Part shown: piece by piece, positions 1 to 5,792 of the stretch
How the letters are laid out: each line of letters opens with the position of its first letter
Position numbering within the stretch: the first letter of the stretch is position 1
The notes under the pieces: generated by a model
Seen by the model: only the letters and a program-made list of their open reading frames with translations
The model's database searches: none
What the model was told of the DNA's origin: nothing
Assembly (NCBI GenBank): GCA_040797825.1
Contig: JBFNEZ010000116.1
Coordinates: forward strand, 1 to 12,333
Direction of reading: 5' to 3'
DNA: 12,333 bases
From: Geosporobacter sp040797825
GTDB taxonomy: Bacteria > Bacillota > Clostridia > Peptostreptococcales > Thermotaleaceae
Translations under genes and position numbers: made by a program

Positions 1-253
1 AGCCAGAATAATTCCATGGCGTGTCTGGGGATCTCCCCCAACAGCTGATGGGATAATTCTCAAACCATTATAATCGAATTATATTGAACGCGTGTTCGAG
101 TGTAAAGCTCTAAAATAGACCAAAATATGGCAAAGGTGGCAAAATAGCGAGAAAGCAAGAGGTTATTGAATCAGGGCCAGGAATTCAAAAATTTGCCGTC
201 GAACATATGTACTAATAAAATATTCTTAACTGGTGTTCCCGAATATTGAGGTG
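1..253. other. Non-coding or decayed left-edge region
   Basis: No convincing gene is seen. A frame open from the edge (2-73, + strand) encodes 23 residues ending in GIILKPL and could be the 3' end of a gene outside the window, but the opposite strand is also open here, partly because 5-60 is an imperfect inverted repeat (arms 5-16 and 49-60, 10 of 12 matching, with a GGGGA/TCCCC core at 27-38). A second frame runs from ATG 127 through an in-frame TAG at 145-147 to TGA at 247-249; it has no ribosome binding site and resembles nothing I recognise. The stretch probably holds worn remnants. Confidence 0.3.
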
Positions 254-259
254 ATGAAA

Positions 260-355
260 ATGAAAGAAGAAAAACTAAGAGAAATAACCGATAAGGATCT
301 GATGATGTTCCTTGTGACGAAGGGATTAAAGATAAAGAAGGGTCCATTGTTCTAA
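260..355 (+). CDS. Small ORF, 31 codons, unknown function
   Basis: An ATG at 260 is preceded by GAGGTG (248-253) at a normal spacing, so translation is plausible; a second in-frame ATG at 254 lies too close to the site. The product is short, charged and lysine-rich, with a hydrophobic middle (LMMFLVTKGLKIKKG) and no signal peptide. The pattern resembles the N-terminal part of small accessory proteins that pair an acidic start with a 'KGxK' turn, so it may be the surviving head of a longer gene. A strong hairpin starts 8 bases after the stop. No function is assigned. Confidence 0.35.
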   Translation: MKEEKLREITDKDLMMFLVTKGLKIKKGPLF

Positions 356-362
356 ACTTAAC

Positions 363-401
363 CTTCAGCTTTCAACTTAAATATTAAGTTGAAAGCTGGA
401 G
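363..401 (+). terminator. Strong hairpin after the small ORF
   Basis: A perfect 15-bp inverted repeat (arms 366-380 and 384-398, 3-base loop) extends outward by one G-T and two more pairs. It lies just after the 31-codon ORF. There is no clear T-run behind it, so it is either a weak terminator or a transcript-stabilising or mobile-element-derived hairpin. Confidence 0.45.
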
Positions 402-474
402 AGAATGTTAAAGCCTCTATAAAAAATATTGAAATATCTTTATCATGCACACCATTTGCAGTTTATGTGGCCAT

Positions 475-1066
475 ATGACCCTTTCGCCTATTCGTCATGT
501 CTTATTGGTGTTCACCGTTCTGATTGTATTCGTGTTGCCGTCAGCCGTACAGGCGCGCCAGTAAATAAGCCGCTCACGTATAGCTTTACCATTCCGCTGA
601 CCCTAAAGGCCACATCAAAGGTCACCGAGGTAAGCCTTGCCCAATATGTTCAGACGTACTTCTTAGACTTCTTCCTGACCAAGCAGCAGCCAGCCAGTGG
701 CTGTTCATCAAGATTTCCACGCGCACAGATAAGCAGACGACTTATTATGGTGGATTAAATCCAGAAGAAAGTGTCGTGTCGTTCCGCGCACCGCAACCAG
801 CGAAATCAACCAAAGCCGTCGACACACCGTCACCGCCAAAGCCCATGACGCCTGCGGAGACCAAGGTCATCTCGCCTCCTACCCCCATGCCGGTGCCTCA
901 AACGACTGTGCCATCATCTGACGCATTAGGAGCGATACACGTTACAGTAGTCTACCCAGGCTTGCTCGGAACCCCTAATTCCTTGAAAAATGCGCCCATG
1001 ATTGAAATCATAAACAGCAACCCTCTTAAGCCTACGATCTCTGCTTCTGTCACAAGACAAATCTAG
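475..1066 (+). pseudogene. Decayed GC-rich secreted-protein gene (two frameshifts, one stop)
   Basis: Three adjoining reading frames read as one broken protein. Frame A starts at ATG 475 and encodes a textbook signal peptide: a short basic start (MTLSPIRH), a run of aliphatic residues, then LPSAVQA with an A-x-A cleavage site; it stops at 562-564. The sense then continues in another frame from about 552 (APVNKPLTYSFTIPLTLKA) to about 695, and in a third frame from about 693 (WLFIKISTRTDK, then YYGGLNPEESVVSFR), followed by a proline-rich linker at about 780-905 and a beta-rich tail (GAIHVTVVYPGLLGTP) to a TAG at 1064-1066. Base composition is about 50% G+C by hand count over 481-1080, against about 30-38% in neighbouring genes, which suggests acquisition from a higher-GC donor. 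The family is not recognised. Sequencing errors could mimic the frameshifts, but three lesions plus the odd composition favour real decay. Confidence 0.55.
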
Positions 1067-1183
1067 GATGGTAAGTTCTCGGTGAGTTTGAATGTACAAG
1101 CTGCAGACCCGAATGGATGTTTGACCTGGGGAGATACTATTGAAGAGGCCCTTAAAAATGCAAGAGAAGCTTTGGGATTATAA
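1067..1183 (+). pseudogene. HicB-like antitoxin C-terminal remnant
   Basis: After the TAG at 1064 the same frame stays open to TAA 1181-1183. Its end reads NGCLTWGDTIEEALKNARE and finishes ALGL, matching the hallmark of the HicB antitoxin partial RNase H-like fold (PGC-x-T-x-GDT-x-EEAL-x-NA-x-EAL). Intact HicB proteins start some 25-30 residues earlier and often carry a C-terminal DNA-binding domain; neither is present. No hicA toxin gene (small, with a GSH motif) is visible nearby. The first residues (DGKFSVSLNV) could be HicB or the tail of the preceding decayed secreted protein. No start codon or ribosome binding site is suitably placed, so this is treated as a relic. Confidence 0.5.
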
Positions 1184-1254
1184 AGGAAAATAAATAGAAT
1201 GAGTTGTATAAAAAGGCAAGACTTCTAAACTGATGAATTTGCTGCAATGAGCAA

Positions 1255-1293
1255 AAAGAAAGAAAGCAGGCTTGCCCCCTGCTTTCTTTCTTT
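1255..1293. terminator. Bidirectional intrinsic terminator
   Basis: A 16-bp perfect stem (arms 1255-1270 and 1278-1293) with a 7-base loop has a GC-rich top (GCAGG/CCTGC) and an A/G-rich 5' foot facing a T/C-rich 3' foot, so it can act on either strand. It closes the decayed zone that ends with the HicB-like tail. Confidence 0.7.
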
Positions 1294-1462
1294 AAACATC
1301 ATTGGATCATGTACAAAAGAATTTCTTATTTATAATATACCATAACTTTAGAAAAATATACAATGTTTTATAGATAATAAATAAACTTGGATATAGAAGC
1401 TTTATAAAGATTAGAGTGGTTATATTATGAGAATATGGATAATTGCAGACGAATCTAAAGCT
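1294..1462. other. AT-rich intergenic stretch, no gene seen
   Basis: This is very AT-rich sequence between two hairpins. TATAAT-like hexamers occur (for example near 1331-1336), but none has a well-spaced -35 box. A 12-codon ORF at 1427-1465 has only a weak ribosome binding site and is not called as a gene. Confidence 0.4.
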
Positions 1463-1511
1463 TAACAAGTGAAGGGAAGCATGGTGTAGAAATGCTTCCC
1501 TTCACTTGTTA
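1463..1511. terminator. Long perfect hairpin upstream of the 93-residue gene
   Basis: Twenty perfectly paired bases (arms 1463-1482 and 1492-1511, 9-base loop) form the longest uninterrupted stem in the window. It has no adjacent T-run on either strand, so it is not a textbook terminator. It lies 66 bases before the next start codon and may be a transcript-insulating hairpin, an mRNA-stabilising leader, or a small mobile-element remnant. Confidence 0.45.
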
Positions 1512-1576
1512 TAGAAGAATTAGCAGTAATCTATCTGGTATAGATGGAAATACTAATGAAAGAAAGGAGAATTGCT

Positions 1577-1858
1577 ATGAAAATCAGTGGAATAAAGGAT
1601 ATTACCTATGAAGGAAATTCGGTTGATATAAACCTAGGTGTTATTTTTGACGAAGAAACTATGGTACGGTGGAACTTGATTGAGCCGATTATTCAAGTAG
1701 TATATAATACCGATGGACAAATTGCATGGGATTATATGGAGTTAATAGATCAAGGTATGATTGTACATGCCTTTGAATTTGATGAAAAAGAAAGGAAACA
1801 GATAGAAAAATATCTTAGAGAACGCCATATTACAGAAAAAATCGAAAAAAAGCTATAA
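1577..1858 (+). CDS. Hypothetical protein, 93 residues
   Basis: The start is set by AAAGGAG (1563-1569) seven bases before ATG 1577; an in-frame ATG at 1544 would add 11 residues but has no such site. The product is small, soluble and acidic in the middle, with no signal peptide or membrane segment. The N-terminal two thirds look like alternating beta-strands (ISGIKDITYEG, VDINLGVIFDE, IIQVVYNTDGQIAWDYME), and the C-terminal third is a charged helix (FDEKERKQIEKYLRER). I do not recognise the family and assign no function. It is a single-gene unit, flanked by the 20-bp hairpin upstream and its own terminator directly after the stop. Confidence 0.75.
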   Translation: MKISGIKDITYEGNSVDINLGVIFDEETMVRWNLIEPIIQVVYNTDGQIAWDYMELIDQGMIVHAFEFDEKERKQIEKYLRERHITEKIEKKL

Positions 1859-1912
1859 TACTAGAAAATTGGTAGTAATTTAAAGAAACTGCCAATTTTC
1901 TAGTATTTTTTT
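1857..1912 (+). terminator. Intrinsic terminator of the 93-residue gene
   Basis: A stem of about 20 bp with one G-T pair (arms 1857-1876 and 1888-1907) is followed by a T-run at 1904-1912. It begins inside the stop codon, so the gene is transcribed alone. Confidence 0.85.
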
Positions 1913-2002
1913 CGACAATAGGGCTTTAATTATCAGAAAGTGTTGAATATTCACTATTTCCAAGGCAATGTTATTATTGAATACCTATATTTCTAAATAG
2001 GG

Positions 2003-2031
2003 TTCTCTATATCTCTATTCTGGGATATAAT
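2003..2031 (+). promoter_or_regulatory. Candidate sigma-A promoter for yqeG
   Basis: A perfect -10 TATAAT at 2026-2031 lies 17 bases after a poor -35 (TTCTCT, 2003-2008). The position, about 30 bases before the yqeG start and after the upstream terminator, fits. The weak -35 leaves the call moderate. Confidence 0.5.
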
Positions 2032-2062
2032 GATGAATAGATCAATAAAATGAGGTGAAAAA

Positions 2063-2575
2063 ATGTGGACATTGTTAACGCCCAAATGTTATGCTGATTC
2101 TATATTTCAAATAGATTTATCTCTTTTAAAACAAAAAAATATTCGAGGATTGATTATTGATATTGATAACACCCTGGTAGAGTGGGATCAAAAATATGCC
2201 AGTGAGAAAGTAAAAGATTGGCTTATGAAGCTTCAGGATTTAGGATTTTCTATTTGTTTGGTTTCCAACAATACAGTTGATCGGGTAGTAAAATTTAACG
2301 AAGAACTTCAACTGCCTGCTATACACAGAGCAAGAAAACCCCGTAGAGGACCCTTTAATAAAGCCATGCAATGGATGGGAACCACTCCAGATACTACTGC
2401 TGTAATCGGGGATCAACTGTTTACGGATATTCTGGGTGGAAATCGTTTGGGAATATTTACTATATTGGTTATTCCTATAGAAGGACAGGAATTTTGGTGG
2501 ACGACCTTAGTTAGAAAAGTAGAGCGCCATGTGCTAAAAATTGTTCTGCAAGAATCTTTGAAAAGGTCTGTATAG
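2063..2575 (+). CDS. yqeG: YqeG-family HAD (subclass IIIA) phosphatase
   Basis: This 170-residue cytoplasmic protein is full length for the YqeG family of haloacid dehalogenase-like phosphatases. All four HAD motifs are visible: motif I DIDNTL with nucleophile D33 and acid/base D35; motif II VSNN with S68; motif III K92 in RARKPRRGPF; and motif IV GDQLFTD with metal-binding D117 and D122. The N-terminal LLTPKCYADS and the GGNRLGIFTILV segment are typical of the family, which is widespread in Firmicutes. Its physiological substrate is not established, though mitochondrial relatives dephosphorylate phosphatidylglycerophosphate. The ATG at 2063 follows AGGTG (2052-2056). Many Firmicutes place yqeG beside yqeH and aroE, but here it is monocistronic, with a promoter before it and a terminator after it. 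The C-terminus ends in basic, amphipathic sequence (RKVERHVLKIV) that could touch the membrane. Confidence 0.93.
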   Translation: MWTLLTPKCYADSIFQIDLSLLKQKNIRGLIIDIDNTLVEWDQKYASEKVKDWLMKLQDLGFSICLVSNNTVDRVVKFNEELQLPAIHRARKPRRGPFNKAMQWMGTTPDTTAVIGDQLFTDILGGNRLGIFTILVIPIEGQEFWWTTLVRKVERHVLKIVLQESLKRSV

Positions 2576-2594
2576 TGAGCTTAATTGATAAGGG

Positions 2595-2643
2595 AAATAG
2601 TCTTAGATGAAAATAATGCATTATTTTTATCTAAGACTATTTT
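2595..2643 (+). terminator. Intrinsic terminator of yqeG
   Basis: A long stem pairs 2595-2608 with 2629-2642 and continues inward with A-T pairs around a GC loop; the 3' arm ends in TTTT. It isolates yqeG from the pilus operon. Confidence 0.8.
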
Positions 2644-2714
2644 GTAGAAATTTCTCTAAAAGAACCTTATTAAAAATTAAACATTAAAAATAACATAAAA
2701 TTTATAATTTGTGG

Positions 2715-2743
2715 TTTACAAAGGAAAAAAAAGGATATAAAAT
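2715..2743 (+). promoter_or_regulatory. Promoter of the type IV pilus operon
   Basis: TTTACA (2715-2720) and TAAAAT (2738-2743) are separated by exactly 17 bases, a good vegetative (sigma-A) promoter. Transcription would start near 2750, giving a leader of about 230 nt that contains the whole riboswitch and its terminator before pilB. No other promoter of this quality is seen between here and pilB. Confidence 0.6.
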
Positions 2744-2804
2744 TTAGGTAGAGGAAAGAGCACAAGATTACACGGGAATAGAGTACTATTTTTTTTAGCC
2801 CTCG

Positions 2805-2855
2805 AATAGGACTATGGAACTAGATTTTGCATTTGTAAATAGGACATAGGAACTA
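2805..2855 (+). repeat. Imperfect direct repeat in the leader (aptamer 5' strand duplicated)
   Basis: An 18-base unit at 2805-2822 recurs at 2838-2855 with 15 of 18 positions identical (both start AATAGGAC and end GGAACTA). The second copy is the 5' strand of the predicted c-di-GMP-II aptamer. The first copy lies in the leader upstream and has no P2 partner following it. Confidence 0.75.
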
Positions 2856-2908
2856 CAGCTATAGATGGACGCCTTATGCTGTAGGGATGTAGTGGCGTAA
2901 CCGGCTAG
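2838..2908 (+). ncRNA. c-di-GMP-II-like riboswitch aptamer
   Basis: The fold matches the c-di-GMP-II (GEMM-II) class. Stem P2 pairs 2853-2859 (CTACAGC) with 2878-2884. Within its loop ATGGACGCC places ACGCC (2869-2873) to form a pseudoknot with GGCGT (2894-2898), which is followed at once by AACCGGC. From memory, the Clostridium acetobutylicum type II aptamer has the same order: a GGA...GAA 5' strand, P2, UUGG plus the pseudoknot strand, its partner, then AACCGAC. The 3' end overlaps the 5' arm of the terminator, so ligand binding should prevent termination (ON switch). This agrees with the known c-di-GMP-II control of the pilA1 pilus operon in Clostridioides difficile. P1 is less clear: GG 2842-2843 may face CC 2901-2902, and TAGCC (2796-2800) can pair with GGCTA (2903-2907). 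No covariance search was run. Confidence 0.82.
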
Positions 2909-2937
2909 CAATATAATGAGATATTGTTGGCTTTTTT
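2903..2937 (+). terminator. Riboswitch-controlled terminator before pilB
   Basis: A 12-bp stem (2903-2914 with 2921-2932, including three G-T pairs) and a 6-base loop run into six T residues at 2932-2937. The 5' arm uses the GGCTA that closes the aptamer (and that can pair with TAGCC at 2796-2800), so terminator and ligand-bound aptamer are mutually exclusive. Confidence 0.8.
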
Positions 2938-2977
2938 AATACTTTTTTAATGTAAATATAACTTTGGAGCGATAAGA

Positions 2978-4663
2978 ATGATTAACAAAAATATGCGTCT
3001 TGGAGATTTACTAATCCAATCTGGATTAATAACGAATAAAGAATTAGAAAGAATCCTTGAATTACAAAGAAAAAATGGAAAAAAATTAGGAGAGTTGATG
3101 ATCGATGAGGGACTTTTAACAGAAAGGCAGATTATTGAAGTCCTTGAATTTCAGTTGGGGATACCCCATATGGATTTAAATAAATATTATGTCAATCCGG
3201 ATGCTCCTAAAAAAATTAGCGAAAATCTTGCAAGAAAACATCTTGCAATTCCTATTAATCTTATCCGGGACAAGCTTATTGTAGCAATGGCTGACCCTTT
3301 AAACCTGCTGGCCATTGATGATATCAAACTGGTAACAGGTTTAGATGTTGATGTAGTGATTTCAAGTAAAAATGAGATATTAAATGCAATCAATAAATAT
3401 TATGACAATAAAGAAGTCGCTGAGAAAGCTATTGAAGAATTTGAAATCATGCATGCATTAGAAGGAATTCGGGAAGAAGAAAATAGTTTACAGCATGATA
3501 TCAATAATGCTCCCGTGGTAAAGCTTGTGAATTCTTTTATTAGTCAAGCTGTAAAATCTAAGGCTAGTGATATACATATTGAACCCTTTGAAAAATATGT
3601 TCGCATCCGTTTTCGAATTGATGGGGAATTGAAAGAAATTATGACCCCTGCAAAATCCACCCATTCTGCCATTGTCACACGGATTAAGATCATAGGTAAG
3701 CTAGATATATCTGAAAAAAGAGTTCCTCAGGATGGACGGGTTGAAGTAATGATTGAGAATAGGCGTGTTGACATGCGTATTTCTGTATTGCCAACGGTTT
3801 ATGGAGAAAAAATTGTAATTCGACTTCTTGATCAAAGTAATTTGGTTGTAAAAAAAGAAGAATTGGGATTTATAGAGCAAAATCTAAGATTATTTGACAA
3901 AATTATCAAGTATCCGGAAGGGATTATTTTGGTTACAGGACCTACGGGCAGTGGAAAAACTACCACCCTTTATACGGTACTAAAGGAACTAAATCAGATC
4001 AATAAAAATATTATTACCGTAGAAGACCCTGTAGAATACAAGTTGGATGGGATTAATCAAGTCCAAGTAAATCTTAAGGCAGGACTGACCTTTGCCTTAG
4101 GCCTACGCTCTATACTCCGACAAGATCCAGATATTGTAATGGTAGGAGAAATTAGGGATATTGATACGGCGCAGATTGCCATACGGGCTGCGATTACAGG
4201 ACATTTGGTTTTAAGTACGTTACATACCAATGACACGGCAAGTTCTATCTCCCGGCTAATGGATATGGGAATTGACAATTATCTTGTTTCCTCCGGTGTA
4301 GTGGGAATCATTGCCCAACGCCTTGTAAAGAAAATTTGCAGCCATTGTAAAATGGCCTATGAAGCCGATAGTGCAGAAAGACAGATTTTAAATGTTGAAG
4401 AATCTATAGGGCTTTATAAGGGAAGGGGTTGTAACGCTTGTAACCACACTGGGTACTCTGGCAGGACAGCCATCCATGAAATCATGACTATAAATCGAGA
4501 GATACGAAGCTTGATCAATCAAAATGCAGACATCGATATTATTAAGGATAAGGCTGTAGAAAATGGTATGTTGACACTATACCACTCCTGTAAATTATTG
4601 GTACTAAATGGAACCACTACTATGGATGAACTTGTGCGCGTAACCTATAGTGTTGATTTGTAG
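2978..4663 (+). CDS. pilB: Type IV pilus extension ATPase PilB with c-di-GMP-binding MshEN domain
   Basis: This 561-residue cytoplasmic hexameric ATPase powers pilus assembly. Residues 1-140 form an MshEN (T2SSE N-terminal) domain with two tandem 24-residue c-di-GMP motifs separated by five residues: R7-L8-G9, L12, G16, L23, L27, Q30, and K36-L37-G38, M41, G45, I52, L56, Q59. The first is a full match and the second has conservative changes. The secretion-ATPase core follows: Walker A GPTGSGKT 321-328, Asp box ITVEDPVEY 346-354, Walker B DIVMVGEIRD 385-394, His box TGHLVLSTLH 408-417, and a zinc tetracysteine (C454, C457, C485, C488) that marks PilB/GspE and is absent from PilT. The ATG at 2978 follows GGAG (2966-2969). 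It is the first gene of the operon, behind the riboswitch. Length and motifs are normal. The related Clostridium perfringens PilB2 is reported to bind c-di-GMP. Confidence 0.97.
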   Translation: MINKNMRLGDLLIQSGLITNKELERILELQRKNGKKLGELMIDEGLLTERQIIEVLEFQLGIPHMDLNKYYVNPDAPKKISENLARKHLAIPINLIRDKLIVAMADPLNLLAIDDIKLVTGLDVDVVISSKNEILNAINKYYDNKEVAEKAIEEFEIMHALEGIREEENSLQHDINNAPVVKLVNSFISQAVKSKASDIHIEPFEKYVRIRFRIDGELKEIMTPAKSTHSAIVTRIKIIGKLDISEKRVPQDGRVEVMIENRRVDMRISVLPTVYGEKIVIRLLDQSNLVVKKEELGFIEQNLRLFDKIIKYPEGIILVTGPTGSGKTTTLYTVLKELNQINKNIITVEDPVEYKLDGINQVQVNLKAGLTFALGLRSILRQDPDIVMVGEIRDIDTAQIAIRAAITGHLVLSTLHTNDTASSISRLMDMGIDNYLVSSGVVGIIAQRLVKKICSHCKMAYEADSAERQILNVEESIGLYKGRGCNACNHTGYSGRTAIHEIMTINREIRSLINQNADIDIIKDKAVENGMLTLYHSCKLLVLNGTTTMDELVRVTYSVDL

Positions 4664-4695
4664 ATAAGATGAATCTGTTCTAAGAGGTGAGTTAT

Positions 4696-5760
4696 GTGGA
4701 TGTATTAGAACTGTTAACGAAAACCATTGAAGCAAAGGCTTCTGATTTACATATAACTGTTGGTTCGCCCCCTATTATTCGGGTTAATGGGAAACTAATT
4801 GCCATAGGGGATGTCAAATTGATGCCCGATGATACCAAAGGCATTGTCCATCAGATGATGACACCAGAGCAAATTATACAATTTAAGGACAAGGGAGAGC
4901 TGGATTTTTCTTTTTCAAATCCAGGATTGGGAAGATTTAGGGTGAATGTATATAAACAGAGGGGAACCTGTAGTATGGCCCTTCGAGTGGTAACCCTTCA
5001 AATTCCCACTATGGAAGAGCTGGGACTTCCTCCTGTGATGAAAGAATTGGCTCAAAAGAAGAGGGGGTTGATCCTGGTTACGGGTCCCACGGGCAGCGGC
5101 AAATCTACCACTTTGGCTTCTATGATTGATTATATGAATCAAAATAGAACAGAACATATTCTAACCCTAGAAGATCCCATAGAATATTTACATAAACACA
5201 GTAAAAGTGTAGTCAATCAAAGGGAAATTGGCAATGATTCCTTTAGTTTTGCCAATGCCCTTCGGGCTGCACTCAGGCAAGATCCCGATGTGATTTTGGT
5301 AGGGGAGATGCGGGATCTGGAAACCATCAGCATTGCTGTCACTGCTGCGGAAACAGGACATCTTGTATTGTCTACCCTACATACCATCGGCGCTGCAAAA
5401 ACCATCGATAGGATTATCGATGTGTTTCCGCCCCATCAACAGCAGCAAATAAAGGTACAGCTATCCTCTGTATTGGAGGGGGTAATTTCCCAACAGCTTT
5501 TGCCGAAAGCCGATGGTTCTGGTCGAATAGCTGCCTTTGAAGTTATGATAACCAATCCAGCCATCCGCAACCTGATTCGTGAAGGCAAGACACACCAAAT
5601 GCAAACCAGCATACAAACCGGCGGAAAATCAGGTATGCAAACTATGGATGCTTCTTTAATAAATCTATTTCAACGAAGGCTGATTTCTCGAAACGCATTA
5701 GAAAAATATGCAGTTGATTATGAGATGATCAGTCGACAGATAGCTATCACAACGTTATAA
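4696..5760 (+). CDS. pilT: Type IV pilus retraction ATPase PilT
   Basis: This 354-residue cytoplasmic hexameric ATPase disassembles the pilus for retraction. The start is taken as GTG 4696, six bases after AAGAGGTG; an upstream in-frame GTG at 4687 is part of that ribosome binding site. Visible motifs (numbered from 4696): N-terminal PAS-like domain beginning MDVLELL and ASDLHITVGSPP, Walker A GPTGSGKS 130-137, Asp box around 156-164, Walker B DVILVGEMRD 198-207, His box TGHLVLSTLH from 221, and the PilT-specific AIRNLIREGK at 289-298, which is needed for retraction in characterised PilTs. It has no zinc cysteines and no MshEN domain, as expected. It follows pilB by 32 bases and precedes pilC by 32 bases. 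A second PilT paralogue lies downstream at 8371. Confidence 0.96.
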   Translation: MDVLELLTKTIEAKASDLHITVGSPPIIRVNGKLIAIGDVKLMPDDTKGIVHQMMTPEQIIQFKDKGELDFSFSNPGLGRFRVNVYKQRGTCSMALRVVTLQIPTMEELGLPPVMKELAQKKRGLILVTGPTGSGKSTTLASMIDYMNQNRTEHILTLEDPIEYLHKHSKSVVNQREIGNDSFSFANALRAALRQDPDVILVGEMRDLETISIAVTAAETGHLVLSTLHTIGAAKTIDRIIDVFPPHQQQQIKVQLSSVLEGVISQQLLPKADGSGRIAAFEVMITNPAIRNLIREGKTHQMQTSIQTGGKSGMQTMDASLINLFQRRLISRNALEKYAVDYEMISRQIAITTL

Positions 5761-5792
5761 AAATTTGACATCCCTAGGAAGGTGGTGGATGA

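Noticed and set aside
1..60. Inverted repeat read as an insertion-sequence end
   Set aside because: The arms are imperfect, no transposase is visible, and no target duplication or second end was found.
260..355. Small ORF as an antitoxin or phage regulator
   Set aside because: Too short and without a helix-turn-helix or toxin partner; kept only as an unknown small ORF.
1427..1465. 12-codon ORF (MRIWIIADESKA) possibly a leader peptide before the 20-bp hairpin
   Set aside because: Ribosome site is weak and there is no run of regulatory codons; its end simply overlaps the hairpin.
2744..2977. Group I intron linked to the c-di-GMP-II aptamer, as known in one C. difficile locus
   Set aside because: Only about 40 bases separate the aptamer terminator from pilB, with no room for an intron core.
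3187..3393. Minus-strand ORF inside pilB (and similar ones inside the other pilus genes)
   Set aside because: It is a shadow of a well-supported gene on the + strand: no ribosome site, no recognisable motif, composition explained by the sense codons.
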